A stretch of DNA of 43,837 nucleotides from a virus. Below the pieces are notes generated by a model. It was not told the origin of the DNA. It was given only the letters and a program-made list of their open reading frames with translations, and made no database searches. This document shows positions 20,821 through 30,631 of the stretch, piece by piece. Position 1 is the first letter of the stretch. Each line of letters opens with the position of its first letter. The position numbers were made by a program, and so were the translations under genes. Where the stretch lies: IMG/VR virus record IMGVR_UViG_3300034104_003542, positions 1 through 43,837 of that record, one strand, 5' to 3'.

Positions 20821-22720
20821 GGAATCGCTGGGCGCGTTCTGGCGTGGAATGCGCCCGGACCCGCTGCTGACGGTGAGCGAGTGGGCGGATCAGCGGCGGG
20901 TGTTGAGCAGCAAGGCGAGCAGCGAGCACGGGCCGTGGCGAACGGCGCGGACGCCGTACCTGCGGAAGCCGATGGATGACCTGTCGGCGACGAGCACGGT
21001 GCAGGAGGTGGTGCTGGTGTTCGGCGCGCAGATGGGGAAGAGCGAGATGCTGAACAACTGGATGGGCTACGTGATGGACATCCAGCCCGGGCCGGCGCTG
21101 TTCGTGCAGCCGACGATCGACATGGCGAAGCGGTACTCGAAGATGAGGATCGCGCCGATGATCGAGGCGACGCCGAGCCTGGGGGAGAAGGTGAAGGCGC
21201 CGCGTGAGCGGGACTCGGGCAACACCCAGCTGATGAAGGAGTTCGCCGGCGGGTTCCTGATCCTGGGTGGCGCGAACGCTGCGAGTGGATTGGCGTCGAT
21301 GCCGATCCGGTTCCTGGGCGGCGATGAGATCGACCGGTGGCCAGCGGACGTGGACGAGGAAGGGAGCCCGCTGGCGATCGTGAGCGCGCGGACGCGGACC
21401 TTCGGCGTGCGGAAGAAGCAGGCGTGGACGTCGACGCCGACGTTGGCGGGGCGGAGTGCGGTCTGGGGGAAGTGGGAGCAGAGCAACCAGCAGCGGCTGC
21501 TGGTGCCCTGTCCGCACTGCGGGCACCGGCAGATGATCGAGTGGGATCGGATCCGTTACGACCCGAAGGACCCGGGCCTGCCGAACACGCTGCGGCAGCC
21601 GCCGGTGCTGATCTGCGAGGAGTGCGGCGAGGGGATCAGCGAGGACGCGAAGGCCTGGTGGTACGACCCGGATGTGTTCGACGACGAGTGGTGGGAGCCG
21701 CTGTTCCCGGAGCGTGAGATGCAGGGGTACCACTGCTCAGCGCTCTACAGCCCGCTGGGTTGGTTCAGCTGGACTGAAGCGGCGGTGGGCTACGAGAAGG
21801 CGAAGGACAACCCGGCGGAGCTGAAGCCCTGGACCAACACCGTGCTGGCGGAATGCTGGAACGACGACGGCGAAGCGCCGGATTGGGAGGCGCTTTACAA
21901 CCGCCGGGAGCTCTATGAACTGGGCACGGTGCCGGACGGGGTGGTGTTCATCACCTGCGGAGCGGACGTGCAGATGGATCGCATCGAGCTGGAGGTGGTG
22001 GGCTGGGGTCCTGGGATGGAGAGCTGGAGCCTGGACTACCAGGTGCTGGCGGGTGACACGGCGCAACCGGCGGTGTGGCGCGAGCTGACCAAGTTCGTGA
22101 AGAGCGAGTTCGGCCGCGGCGATGGGCAGCGGCTGCCGATCCGGATGACGGCCATCGACTCGAACTTCAGGAGCCAGGAGGTCTACCGGTGGGTGCGCAG
22201 CCAGGCCGGCAACCGGGTGATCGCGGTCCGTGGTGTCGAAAGCCAGATGGCAATCATCGGCACACCAAGCAAGGCGGAGGTGCTGCGCAACGGCAAGCCG
22301 CTGCGTGGCGGCGTGAAGGTCTGGGGGGTGGGCACCAGCACGGCGAAAGGCGAGCTGTACGGCTGGCTGCGACGGGGCCTGCCCGAGGAGGGTGAGCTGC
22401 TGCCGCACGGCTGGTGCCACTTCCCGCAGCACGGAGAGGAGTATTTCAGGATGCTGTGCGCTGAGCGGCTGACGAACACGATCGACCGGCGGGGGTACAC
22501 GAAGTTCGAGTGGATCAAGACCCGGCCGCGCAACGAGGCCCTCGATTGCAGGGTGTATGCCCGAGCGGCCGCGGCCCTGGTTGGCGCGGACCGGTGGAGC
22601 GATGACCGGTGGGATGAGGAGCGCAATGGCGGTGTGGAGCGTGTGGAGCAACGGCCGGCGCCAGTTCAGCAGGAAGAGGAGGCGCGGCCGGCCAGCTCCG
22701 GGAGCAGCTTCTGGGACTGA
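20801..22720 (+). CDS. Terminase large subunit, lambda gpA family (639 aa)
   Basis: GTG at 20801 is preceded by GGAGGAG seven bases away. The gpA family is clear: LTVSEWADQRRVLSSKASSE near the N-terminus, Walker A-like FGAQMGKSE at 74-82, PTIDMAKRYSKMRIAPMI, Walker B FLGGDEIDRWP near 171-181 and TSTPT (motif III). A zinc-binding pair (CPHC, CEEC) lies between ATPase and nuclease. The nuclease domain has acidic residues in TCGADVQMDRIELEVVGWG and TAIDSNF, and a last Asp near EALDCRVYARAA. It cuts and translocates DNA into the prohead. Confidence 0.95.
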   Translation: MPLASIEESLGAFWRGMRPDPLLTVSEWADQRRVLSSKASSEHGPWRTARTPYLRKPMDDLSATSTVQEVVLVFGAQMGKSEMLNNWMGYVMDIQPGPALFVQPTIDMAKRYSKMRIAPMIEATPSLGEKVKAPRERDSGNTQLMKEFAGGFLILGGANAASGLASMPIRFLGGDEIDRWPADVDEEGSPLAIVSARTRTFGVRKKQAWTSTPTLAGRSAVWGKWEQSNQQRLLVPCPHCGHRQMIEWDRIRYDPKDPGLPNTLRQPPVLICEECGEGISEDAKAWWYDPDVFDDEWWEPLFPEREMQGYHCSALYSPLGWFSWTEAAVGYEKAKDNPAELKPWTNTVLAECWNDDGEAPDWEALYNRRELYELGTVPDGVVFITCGADVQMDRIELEVVGWGPGMESWSLDYQVLAGDTAQPAVWRELTKFVKSEFGRGDGQRLPIRMTAIDSNFRSQEVYRWVRSQAGNRVIAVRGVESQMAIIGTPSKAEVLRNGKPLRGGVKVWGVGTSTAKGELYGWLRRGLPEEGELLPHGWCHFPQHGEEYFRMLCAERLTNTIDRRGYTKFEWIKTRPRNEALDCRVYARAAAALVGADRWSDDRWDEERNGGVERVEQRPAPVQQEEEARPASSGSSFWD

Positions 22721-22748
22721 GTAGCATGAGCGAACGGAGGTGGCCCGG

Positions 22749-22958
22749 ATGAGCACATTCACGCAGGCGCATCTGGCGGCCATCGAGGAAGCGATCGCCG
22801 GCGGTTACCTTGAGGTGCGCTACGACGACAAGGTGGTGCGGTACCAGTCGATGAACGAGCTGTTCAGGGCGCGCAACCTCATCGCCAGCAAGCTGGCGGC
22901 GGCCACTGCCCCGGTGGTGCGGATCGACTACCCGGCCGTGGTGCGGGATTACGAATGA
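22749..22958 (+). CDS. gpW-like head-tail joining protein (69 aa)
   Basis: The start is ATG 22749, eight bases after GGAGG; a GTG at 22740 overlaps the ribosome site. The product matches the gpW fold: FTQAHLAAIEEAIAGGYLEV, RYDDKVVRYQSMNELFRARN, then a Leu/Ala-rich helix. It joins the portal vertex and the tail. It overlaps the portal gene by four bases, the same order as in lambda (A-W-B). Confidence 0.88.
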   Translation: MSTFTQAHLAAIEEAIAGGYLEVRYDDKVVRYQSMNELFRARNLIASKLAAATAPVVRIDYPAVVRDYE

Positions 22959-24508
22959 ATCCACTTGAGCAGCTGCTGGCCGTCATCTCGCCGCGTGCGG
23001 CGCTGCGTCGGCAGGCGGCCCGCATCCAGCTGAGCCAGATGCGGCGTTACGACGCCGCGGCCCGTGGCCGGCGGACGGATGCGTGGGTGACGCAGGGGAG
23101 CAGCGCTGATGCTGCGAGTGCTCGGGGGTTTGGGATCCAGCGCGATCGTGCGCGGGACCTGGTGCGCAACAACCCCTATGCGCGCAAGGCGGTCGAGTCA
23201 TGGGTAACGAACCTGATCGGCGCGGGGTGGAGCTTCAAGGCGAAGCAGGCCCGGCGCAACGGTCGGCAAGGCGAGAGGGTGACGGAGCTGATGCGCGGGT
23301 GGATGGCCGACCCGCGGCAGTGCGACTACCACGGGCTGCAGAACTTCGACGGGCTGATGGCGCAGGCGGTGCGCTCCTGGAAGGAGTCTGGTGAGGTGCT
23401 GATCAGGATGCGGACGCCGAGCGCGGCAACGATCCGCCGGCTGGGCCTGCTGGTGCCGATGCAGTTGCAGGTGATGGAGGGCGACTGGATCGACGAGACG
23501 CACGACACGCCGGGCGTGACGGGCCAGGGGTGGACGAAGCGCGGGATCGTCTACGACGCCGAGGGCCGGCGCGAGAGCTTCTGGATCTACAACTACCACC
23601 CGGGCGAGTCTGCGGTGCAGGCGACGAGCATCGTGAGCAACACGGTGCCGGCGGAGCAGATCATCCACCTGTTCACGCCGGAGCGTCCTGGGATGACGCG
23701 TGGGGTGAGCTGCCTGGCGCCGGTGATGGTGCGGCTGAAGGACCTGGGCGATCTGCTCGATGCGCGGCTGATGAAGGAGAAGGTGGCGGCATGCCTGGCC
23801 GCTGCGGTGGTGGACCTGGATGGAACGAGCGACCAGAAGTCGACGATCGGCGATCGGATCGAACCGGGCGGGATTGTGCGGCTGGGCCCCGGCCAGGACA
23901 TCAGGACGATCAACCCACCGGCGGCGGGCGAGATCGACCGTGTGATCAAGACCTACCTGCTGGAGATCGCGGCGGGGATCGGCATCACCTACGAGGAGCT
24001 GACGGGCGACTACTCGGGCGGCAGCTTCACGCAGGGGCGGATGGGATGGATCGGCTTCCAGCGTCGGCTGATGAGCGACACCTGGCAGGTGCTGGCGCCG
24101 ATGGTGTTCGACCGGATCTGGAGCTGGTGGTCGACGCAGGCCTCGGCGATGGGCATCGCCACCGATGGGCTGAGCGCGGACTGGACGCCGCCGCGTCGTG
24201 AGCTCTACGACCCGCAGAGCGAGACGAACAGCACGATCTCCCGCGTGCGCGCGGGCCTGCTGCCGCCGCAAGAAGCGATCCGCGCTGATGGCTACGAACC
24301 GGATGAGGTGATCCGACTGTGGACGGAGTGGATGGCGCTGCTGGATGCGGCGGGCATCGTGCTCGACACCGACCCGCGGAAGGTGAGCGCCGCCGGCCTG
24401 ACGCAGGTGCGACCACTGGGTTCGACCCTGCCGCCGACGGGCGAACCGCCTGCGGAGGCGGAGCAACCACCAGCGCCAGCAGCGCCCAGGGCTCCTGCTG
24501 CAGGCTGA
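22955..24508 (+). CDS. Portal protein, lambda gpB family (517 aa)
   Basis: ATG at 22955 overlaps gpW. Family landmarks: RDRARDLVRNNPYARKAVES near residue 75, NLIGAGWSFKAK, a SGEVLIRMRTPSAATIRRLG block, IDETHDTPG, FTPERPGMTRGVSCLAPVM near 245, LKDLGDLLDARLMKEKVAAC and the ITYEELTGDYSGGSFTQGRM loop near 345. Twelve copies would form the DNA gate of the head. The C-terminal 30 residues are Pro/Ala/Glu-rich and probably disordered. Confidence 0.94.
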   Translation: MNPLEQLLAVISPRAALRRQAARIQLSQMRRYDAAARGRRTDAWVTQGSSADAASARGFGIQRDRARDLVRNNPYARKAVESWVTNLIGAGWSFKAKQARRNGRQGERVTELMRGWMADPRQCDYHGLQNFDGLMAQAVRSWKESGEVLIRMRTPSAATIRRLGLLVPMQLQVMEGDWIDETHDTPGVTGQGWTKRGIVYDAEGRRESFWIYNYHPGESAVQATSIVSNTVPAEQIIHLFTPERPGMTRGVSCLAPVMVRLKDLGDLLDARLMKEKVAACLAAAVVDLDGTSDQKSTIGDRIEPGGIVRLGPGQDIRTINPPAAGEIDRVIKTYLLEIAAGIGITYEELTGDYSGGSFTQGRMGWIGFQRRLMSDTWQVLAPMVFDRIWSWWSTQASAMGIATDGLSADWTPPRRELYDPQSETNSTISRVRAGLLPPQEAIRADGYEPDEVIRLWTEWMALLDAAGIVLDTDPRKVSAAGLTQVRPLGSTLPPTGEPPAEAEQPPAPAAPRAPAAG

Positions 24509-24518
24509 CCCTAGAATC
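24509..24518 (+). promoter_or_regulatory. CCCTAGAATC, candidate late promoter -10 element
   Basis: The 10-mer lies directly after the portal stop and 10 bases before the AAGGAG of the capsid gene. TAGAAT resembles a -10 box; no -35 is visible at the usual spacing. The identical 10-mer precedes the tail-sheath gene at 43172. Recurrence before the two most abundant virion proteins is the argument for a promoter. Confidence 0.45.
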
Positions 24519-24538
24519 GAGAGGACGAAGGAGTGCAC

Positions 24539-26428
24539 ATGAGCGACGGTCTCCTACAGACCCGGGCAATGTTCGCCCCCGAGACGATCAACGTCGAGGA
24601 GCGAACTGTTGAGCTGGTCTGGTCAACCGGCGCTCAGGTGAGGCGCGCGAGCTGGTCTCGTGGCGACTACATCGAGGAGCTGAGCATGGCGCCTGGCGCT
24701 GTGCGGATGGAGCGCCTGAACCGAGGCGCACCACTGCTCGATGCACACGACTCGTTTTCGCTGCGCAGCCAGATCGGCGTAGTGCAGCGCGCCTGGCTGG
24801 ATGGGAGCGAGGGCCGTGCCCTGGTGAAGTTCAGCCGGCGAGATGACGTGGAGCCCATCTTCCAGGATGTGCGAGACGGCATCTACCGCAACGTGTCTGT
24901 GGGCTACAAGGTCCACAAGACGGAGCGTGATGAGACCGGCGCAGTGCCGGTTGAGCGCGCAGTGGACTGGGAGCCGTATGAGCTCTCGCTGGTCCCGATC
25001 CCGGCCGATGCCGGGGCCCAGGTGCGCTCAGACGAGCCCACCCCCACCCAACCCCAGGAGAGATCCGTGGACGAACTGAACCAGGGGGCGACGGCCGCTG
25101 AGGCTGCGCCCGAGCAGAAGATTGAAACCCGCAGCGAGCTCAGCATGGCCGTGTCTGTGGTGAACGCCGACGAGGTGCGCGCTGAAGAGCGCCGCCGCGC
25201 CGCCGGCATCCTCGACGCCGCCCGCAAGCTGCAGGTGAGCGAGGATCTGGCGCACAAGCTGATCGCCGATGGCGTGGCGCTTGACGAGGCCCGGATGCAG
25301 CTGATCGACGCGCAGGCCGCTGAGCAGCGCAACACCCCGGCGCAGACCCGCGTCGAGGTGACCCAGGACCACGGGCAGAAGCGCTTCGACGCCAAGCTCG
25401 ACCACCTGAAGGTGCGCGCCAACCTGGCCACCCCTGACCAGGCGCCTGGCAGCCGCGAGTATCGGGGCAGCACCCTGCTCGACATGGCCCGCGAGTCCCT
25501 GGAGCTGGCCGGCGTCAGCCACCGGGGGATGGACAAGAGCGAGATCGCCGTGCGTGCGATGCACAGCACCAGCGACTTCCCGATGCTGCTGGCCAGCATC
25601 CAGCGCGTGACGCTGAAGGCGGCCTACGCCGAGGAGGTGCAGACCTGGCGGCCGATGGCGGAGCAGCGCAACCTGCCCGACTTCCGCGAGATGAAGGAGA
25701 TCGAGGTGGGCGGCCAGATGCTGCCTGAGGAGATCCGCGAGGGCGGGGAGTACAAGGCCGGAACGCTGCAGGAGCAACAGGGCTCCTGGTTCCTGAGCGA
25801 GTACGGGAAGAAGCTGATCATTGGCCGCCGGCTGATCATCAACGACAACCTGGGCTACATCACCCGCGCTGTGCAGGTGCTGGCCCGTGGCGTCTCGGTG
25901 TTCGAGGCGAACCAGATGTGGGGGCTGATCACTGGCAACGCCAAGTGCATGAGCGACGGCCTGGCCCTGTTCCACGCCAGCCACAACAACACCGGCACCG
26001 GCGCGATCGGTGAGACCTCCATCTCGGAGGCGCGTCAGAAGATGCGCAACCAGAAGGACTTCACCGGCAAGAACCCGCTGTACGTGGTGCCGCAGTACAT
26101 CCTGCTGCCGACCACGCTGGAGACGGCGTTCGACAAGTTCAACACCACGATCGTTCCCAACCAGACCAGCAACGTCAACATCTTCTCGGGCTACCTGCAG
26201 AAGATCGTTGAGCCGCGCCTGGATGCGAGCAGCACCAGCCAGTGGTACATCGTGGGCAACTACCCCGGCGTGGACAAGCTGGTCTACGGCTACCTGGAGG
26301 GCGAAGCAGGGCCGACCATCGAGTCGGAGATCAAGCGCGATCCTGACGGGATCACGACCTACCTGCGCCACGACTGGGGCTGCATGGTGAGCCAGCACCA
26401 GGGCTTCTACCGCTCCACTGGCCAGTGA
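24539..26428 (+). CDS. Prohead protease - major capsid protein fusion (629 aa)
   Basis: The start is ATG 24539, five bases after AAGGAG. Residues 1-165 are an S78 (HK97-type) prohead protease: LNRGAPLLDAHDSF with catalytic His70, a VVQRAWLDGSEGRALVKFS strand pair, GIYRNVSVGYKV with Ser120 and YELSLVPIPADAGAQVR. A linker and a helical, scaffold-like region (about 170-300) follow. The capsid domain begins near 310 and holds GGQMLPEEIREGGEYKAGTL, KLIIGRRLIINDNLGYITRA and the C-terminal YIVGNYPGVDKLVYGYLEGE. Protease, delta domain and coat in one chain imply self-cleavage during maturation. The fusion is intact with no frameshift. Confidence 0.92.
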   Translation: MSDGLLQTRAMFAPETINVEERTVELVWSTGAQVRRASWSRGDYIEELSMAPGAVRMERLNRGAPLLDAHDSFSLRSQIGVVQRAWLDGSEGRALVKFSRRDDVEPIFQDVRDGIYRNVSVGYKVHKTERDETGAVPVERAVDWEPYELSLVPIPADAGAQVRSDEPTPTQPQERSVDELNQGATAAEAAPEQKIETRSELSMAVSVVNADEVRAEERRRAAGILDAARKLQVSEDLAHKLIADGVALDEARMQLIDAQAAEQRNTPAQTRVEVTQDHGQKRFDAKLDHLKVRANLATPDQAPGSREYRGSTLLDMARESLELAGVSHRGMDKSEIAVRAMHSTSDFPMLLASIQRVTLKAAYAEEVQTWRPMAEQRNLPDFREMKEIEVGGQMLPEEIREGGEYKAGTLQEQQGSWFLSEYGKKLIIGRRLIINDNLGYITRAVQVLARGVSVFEANQMWGLITGNAKCMSDGLALFHASHNNTGTGAIGETSISEARQKMRNQKDFTGKNPLYVVPQYILLPTTLETAFDKFNTTIVPNQTSNVNIFSGYLQKIVEPRLDASSTSQWYIVGNYPGVDKLVYGYLEGEAGPTIESEIKRDPDGITTYLRHDWGCMVSQHQGFYRSTGQ

Positions 26429-26468
26429 TCCTGGCCCTCTCAACCAACCATTCTCTGAGGATTGATCC

Positions 26469-26800
26469 ATGAAGAACCACGTGCAAGAGGGTCGCTACCC
26501 CGAAGTGACCCTGCCCTACGCCCGCAAGGCGGGCGAGGGTGTGCTGGTCGGCTCGCTGTTTGGTGTGTGCGTCGTGGATGGCGCGCAGGGCGATGTGGTG
26601 AACATCGACACCGAGAGCGTGTACGACCTGACCGCTGCAACTGGCGCCAGCACCGATGCAGCCCAGGGTGCGATTGCCTACTGGGACAACGCCAGCGGTG
26701 CGCGTCGGGTGACGCCGGTGAGCACCAGCAACACCCGGATCGGTCTGTTCCTGGTGGCGAAGGCCACCACGGACGCGGTCGCGCGCGTGCGGCTCGACTG

Positions 26801-26801
<1 letters not shown>
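26469..26801 (+). CDS. Capsid decoration protein, DUF2190 (110 aa)
   Basis: GAGG lies eight bases before the ATG. The protein matches DUF2190: NHVQEGRYPEVTLPYARKAG, GVLVGSLFGVCVVDG, GDVVNIDTESVYDL, GAIAYWDNASGARRVT and TRIGLFLVAKATTDAVARVR. These small beta-rich proteins, sometimes mislabelled recombinases, are capsid cement proteins placed after the capsid gene. Coupled to the next gene by TGATG. Confidence 0.88.
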
Positions 26802-28164
<1,363 letters not shown>

Positions 28165-28166
28165 CC

Positions 28167-28781
28167 ATGACTGACACCATCAAGACCAATCTCGACACCG
28201 GCATTCGGTACTACGACGAGCAAGGCCCGCGCGAGGGCCAAAGCGTCGATCTGTTTGTGCCGATGAGGAACAATGTGCCCACCAACCCAGCCGGCGCCAG
28301 GTGGCCCAACCTTTTCGGTCTGCCCTACGACGGCACCCAGATCAAGTTCTACTTGAGGCGCGAACCTCAGGTGCGCGAGTACGACTCTCAGATTTTCTAC
28401 GAGGTGGCCAGCTGGGGCCCTGTGGACTATCCGAACCCGAAGGTCGGCGGCCCTGCTGGGACATGGGAAGAGACGTTGGAGGTGCTGCGCCGGCCAGATG
28501 AGGAGCTGCTCAATCAGGTTGAGGCCGCGAGGCTGCAGGCTAACGCCAGGCTGTATCCGAGCAACGAAGATCCAATGCTGGCCGTGCTGCTGGCGGAGGC
28601 GATCCGGCGGGATCAGGAGGGCACGGCAACGGCCACCATGATCGACCTACTGCAGCGACATCAGGCGCTGGTCGAGGCGGGCTACGGCAACATAGAGCGG
28701 GCGAAAGAACTGCGCCAGCAGATCGAGGCAGGCCAGCCGTTTGACCTCTCTGCTGGATGGATCAATGAGCTGCCAGCATGA
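28167..28781 (+). CDS. Hypothetical structural or chaperone protein (204 aa)
   Basis: Two bases after the collagen-like gene. The N-terminal 110 residues are beta-rich (TGIRYYDEQGPREGQSVDLF and IKFYLRREPQVREYDSQIFY), the rest helical (LNQVEAARLQANARLYPSNE and AERDQE-like charged helices ending FDLSAGWINELPA). The helical half resembles assembly chaperones or coiled stalks. No family recognised. Its place between two adhesin genes suggests it helps fold or anchor them; this is inference. Confidence 0.65.
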   Translation: MTDTIKTNLDTGIRYYDEQGPREGQSVDLFVPMRNNVPTNPAGARWPNLFGLPYDGTQIKFYLRREPQVREYDSQIFYEVASWGPVDYPNPKVGGPAGTWEETLEVLRRPDEELLNQVEAARLQANARLYPSNEDPMLAVLLAEAIRRDQEGTATATMIDLLQRHQALVEAGYGNIERAKELRQQIEAGQPFDLSAGWINELPA

Positions 28782-28815
28782 GTGGCGCAGGGGGCCTTAT
28801 GCAGGAGGGAATCGG

Positions 28816-29475
28816 ATGCTGATTGTTCAGAGACGGAGGGCGGCTGCATTCGACTTCCTCAACCCCGCCAACATCGGCCTGCCTGTTGGTGGCGGATACT
28901 TTGCCGGCCTGATCAGCCACACTGCTAACGGCAACCCAACTCATGCGCTGATTGTGGCGCCTAGGGAGAGTGGAGCTACTGGACCAAATTATCCACTAAC
29001 GACGTCCTTGAGTTGGAAGACAGAAACCACTGCCACCACCGGCACGAATAGCCCATTTGATGGTGCCGCAAACACTGCTGCCATGGTGGCAGCCGGTATA
29101 AATAATCATCCTGCAGCCAAGTTTTGTGTTGATCTTAGTATTGGTGGACTTACGGATTGGTACCTTCCAAGTCGTTTCGAGTTGGATATAGCGTATTTTA
29201 ACCTCAAGCCTTCGACTGCAGCAAATAATATATCATGGGGTGCCAACATTTACTCTGTACCTCCAAAGAGCAATAATACATCGTCAATTCCTGCGCAGAC
29301 AGGCGTGGCAAACTTTAATACATCTTTTCAAGCGTTTACTCCTTTAACCCACCGTTCGTCTACCGAAGCGGCTGCAACTACGGCATGGATTTTAAACATG
29401 GGCGCTGGCTTTCAGAGTGCCGATAATAAATTAACTGTTGGCGCAGTTCGCGCCTTTCGCCGCATAGCCCTCTAA
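28816..29475 (+). CDS. DUF1566/Lcl_C receptor-binding protein (219 aa), AT-rich
   Basis: The start is ATG 28816, six bases after AGGAGGG; longer in-frame starts overlap the previous gene. GGYFAGLISHTANGNPTHAL and IVAPRESGATG near the N-terminus, FDGAANTAAMVAAGI, then GGLTDWYLPSRFELDIAYFN match DUF1566 tail proteins common in cyanophages. The end (TLT-VGAVRAFRRIAL-like) is typical too. The fold resembles C-type lectins and usually binds host surface sugars. The gene is much less GC-rich (one sampled 60-base line is 22/60) than its neighbours, so it was probably exchanged recently. No reverse transcriptase or template repeat is seen nearby. Confidence 0.82.
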   Translation: MLIVQRRRAAAFDFLNPANIGLPVGGGYFAGLISHTANGNPTHALIVAPRESGATGPNYPLTTSLSWKTETTATTGTNSPFDGAANTAAMVAAGINNHPAAKFCVDLSIGGLTDWYLPSRFELDIAYFNLKPSTAANNISWGANIYSVPPKSNNTSSIPAQTGVANFNTSFQAFTPLTHRSSTEAAATTAWILNMGAGFQSADNKLTVGAVRAFRRIAL

Positions 29476-29512
29476 CCCCCCGTAGTGTCCCCGACTACTC
29501 CGCCCCCTACCC

Positions 29513-30118
29513 ATGCCCTCAAGACGCCCCGAGATCCGCGCCGCATTCGTCGATCGGCTCAAGGACGCCACTCTGGCCGAGGAGCGCGTGCACAACGGCC
29601 GGCTGATGCCGCTGGACGATGAGAACGAGACGCCGGACCTGCCGGCGATCATCATTCACACGCGCGAGCCGGAGAAGATCCTGCGTCGCAGCCCATCAGG
29701 CTGGAATGGGTTCGAGGAGCGGCGGTGCATGGTCGCGGTGCAGATCGTCGCCCAGTCCTTCGCCGACTTGGACGCCGACCTGGACGCGATCGCCAACCAG
29801 GTTGAGGCTGCCCTCCAGGCCTGGGTCATCCCAGGCTTCGAGTCGACGAACGCCTTCCTGGTTGACTCGGACATGGCGGACCCAGAGTTCGATGGCAGCC
29901 TGGCCACCTCGGTGCTCACCCTGCGCTACAGCGTGGATTACATGACGCCCTACCGCTCCTGCAGCGATCCCTACGTGGACCTTGATGCTGACGACATCAT
30001 GCGGTCTGGCGCCTATCCTGGTGGCCAGGTCATGCCGGGGTGCCCGGCCGACAACACCGGCGAGGCCTGCCCGATCGGCACGGCGGAGCTGTTCTCTGAC
30101 CAAGAGCCGATCAACTAA
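29513..30118 (+). CDS. Tail terminator, gpU-like (201 aa)
   Basis: The core matches small tail completion proteins: RPEIRAAFVDRLKDATLAEE, RVHNGRLMPLD, ETPDLPAIIIHTREPEKIL, then CMVAVQIVAQSFADLDADLD, IANQVEAALQAW and TSVLTLRYSVDYMTPYRSC. It would cap the growing tail tube and join it to the head. The C-terminal 45 residues hold several Cys (CPADNTGEACPIGTAE) and are an extension beyond the family. No ribosome site precedes the ATG. Confidence 0.72.
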   Translation: MPSRRPEIRAAFVDRLKDATLAEERVHNGRLMPLDDENETPDLPAIIIHTREPEKILRRSPSGWNGFEERRCMVAVQIVAQSFADLDADLDAIANQVEAALQAWVIPGFESTNAFLVDSDMADPEFDGSLATSVLTLRYSVDYMTPYRSCSDPYVDLDADDIMRSGAYPGGQVMPGCPADNTGEACPIGTAELFSDQEPIN

Positions 30119-30145
30119 ACTGCTGAGGAAGGGGGTCGTTGCCTC

Positions 30146-30253
30146 ATGCCGCTGAATCTGATCCGGCGACTGGTCAAGGGCGCACGCCTGACCAGCAACG
30201 ACCACGACCACAACCTTCATGTGCTGGAAGCAGCGATCGAGGACATCGCCTGA
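30146..30253 (+). CDS. 35-residue microprotein related to fibre N-terminus
   Basis: This ORF fills the gap between the gpU-like gene and the next connector. GAGGAAGGGGG lies 11-12 bases before the ATG. The peptide (MPLNLIRRLVKGARLTSNDH, then DHNLHVLEAAIEDIA) resembles the LT...DxN....L motif at phage fibre N-termini. It shares a 16-base identity (30233-30248 with 27250-27265) with the start of the collagen-like gene, covering the AIEDI codons. It may be a real anchor peptide or the truncated head of a lost collagen-type gene. Confidence 0.45.
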   Translation: MPLNLIRRLVKGARLTSNDHDHNLHVLEAAIEDIA

Positions 30254-30265
30254 CATCGATCAACC

Positions 30266-30631
30266 ATGGCCCCCACCCGCAAGCGCGCTCGCACCACTGC
30301 CGGTCAGTTTCAGGCTGACGACCCGGCCACCATCGAACGCAACGAGGCCTACATCGAAGACCTCCCGCTGAACGTCGACAGCCTGGCCGCCTTCATGACC
30401 CTGGAGCAGCCGGACTGCGCGCGCCTCCAGCAAGGCCTCGACCTCGCCACCCAGGCGGCCGCGGTCTACATCGGCCGGCCCATCACCGGCAACGAGCCGC
30501 ACCCCATCCGCCACGGCATCCACATGCTCGCCGCGCAGCTGCTCATCGCTGATCAGCTCGACAGCACCCCCCATGCCGCCAGCATCCCCGGCGTTGTGCG
30601 CTACCTCTGGAAAGCCAATGCTGGGCGTTAA
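30266..30631 (+). CDS. Head-tail connector, gp6-like (121 aa)
   Basis: After a basic N-terminus (MAPTRKRARTTAG) the protein is helical: LPLNVDSLAAFMTLEQPDCA, LQQGLDLATQAAAVYIGRPI and PHPIRHGIHMLAAQLLIADQ. The A-x-x-YIGRPI followed by a long helix is the arrangement of gp6-type connectors that stack under the portal. It overlaps the gpV gene by 14 bases. Confidence 0.6.
   Translation: MAPTRKRARTTAGQFQADDPATIERNEAYIEDLPLNVDSLAAFMTLEQPDCARLQQGLDLATQAAAVYIGRPITGNEPHPIRHGIHMLAAQLLIADQLDSTPHAASIPGVVRYLWKANAGR

Noticed and set aside
24533-24538. GTG start two codons before the capsid ATG
   Set aside because: The GTG overlaps the AAGGAG ribosome site that is correctly spaced for ATG 24539.
25028-26470. 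480-codon minus-strand ORF
   Set aside because: Antisense to the capsid gene, with no ribosome site or domain.
28816-29475. Variable protein of a diversity-generating retroelement
   Set aside because: DUF1566 folds can be such targets, but no reverse transcriptase or template repeat was seen in the window.
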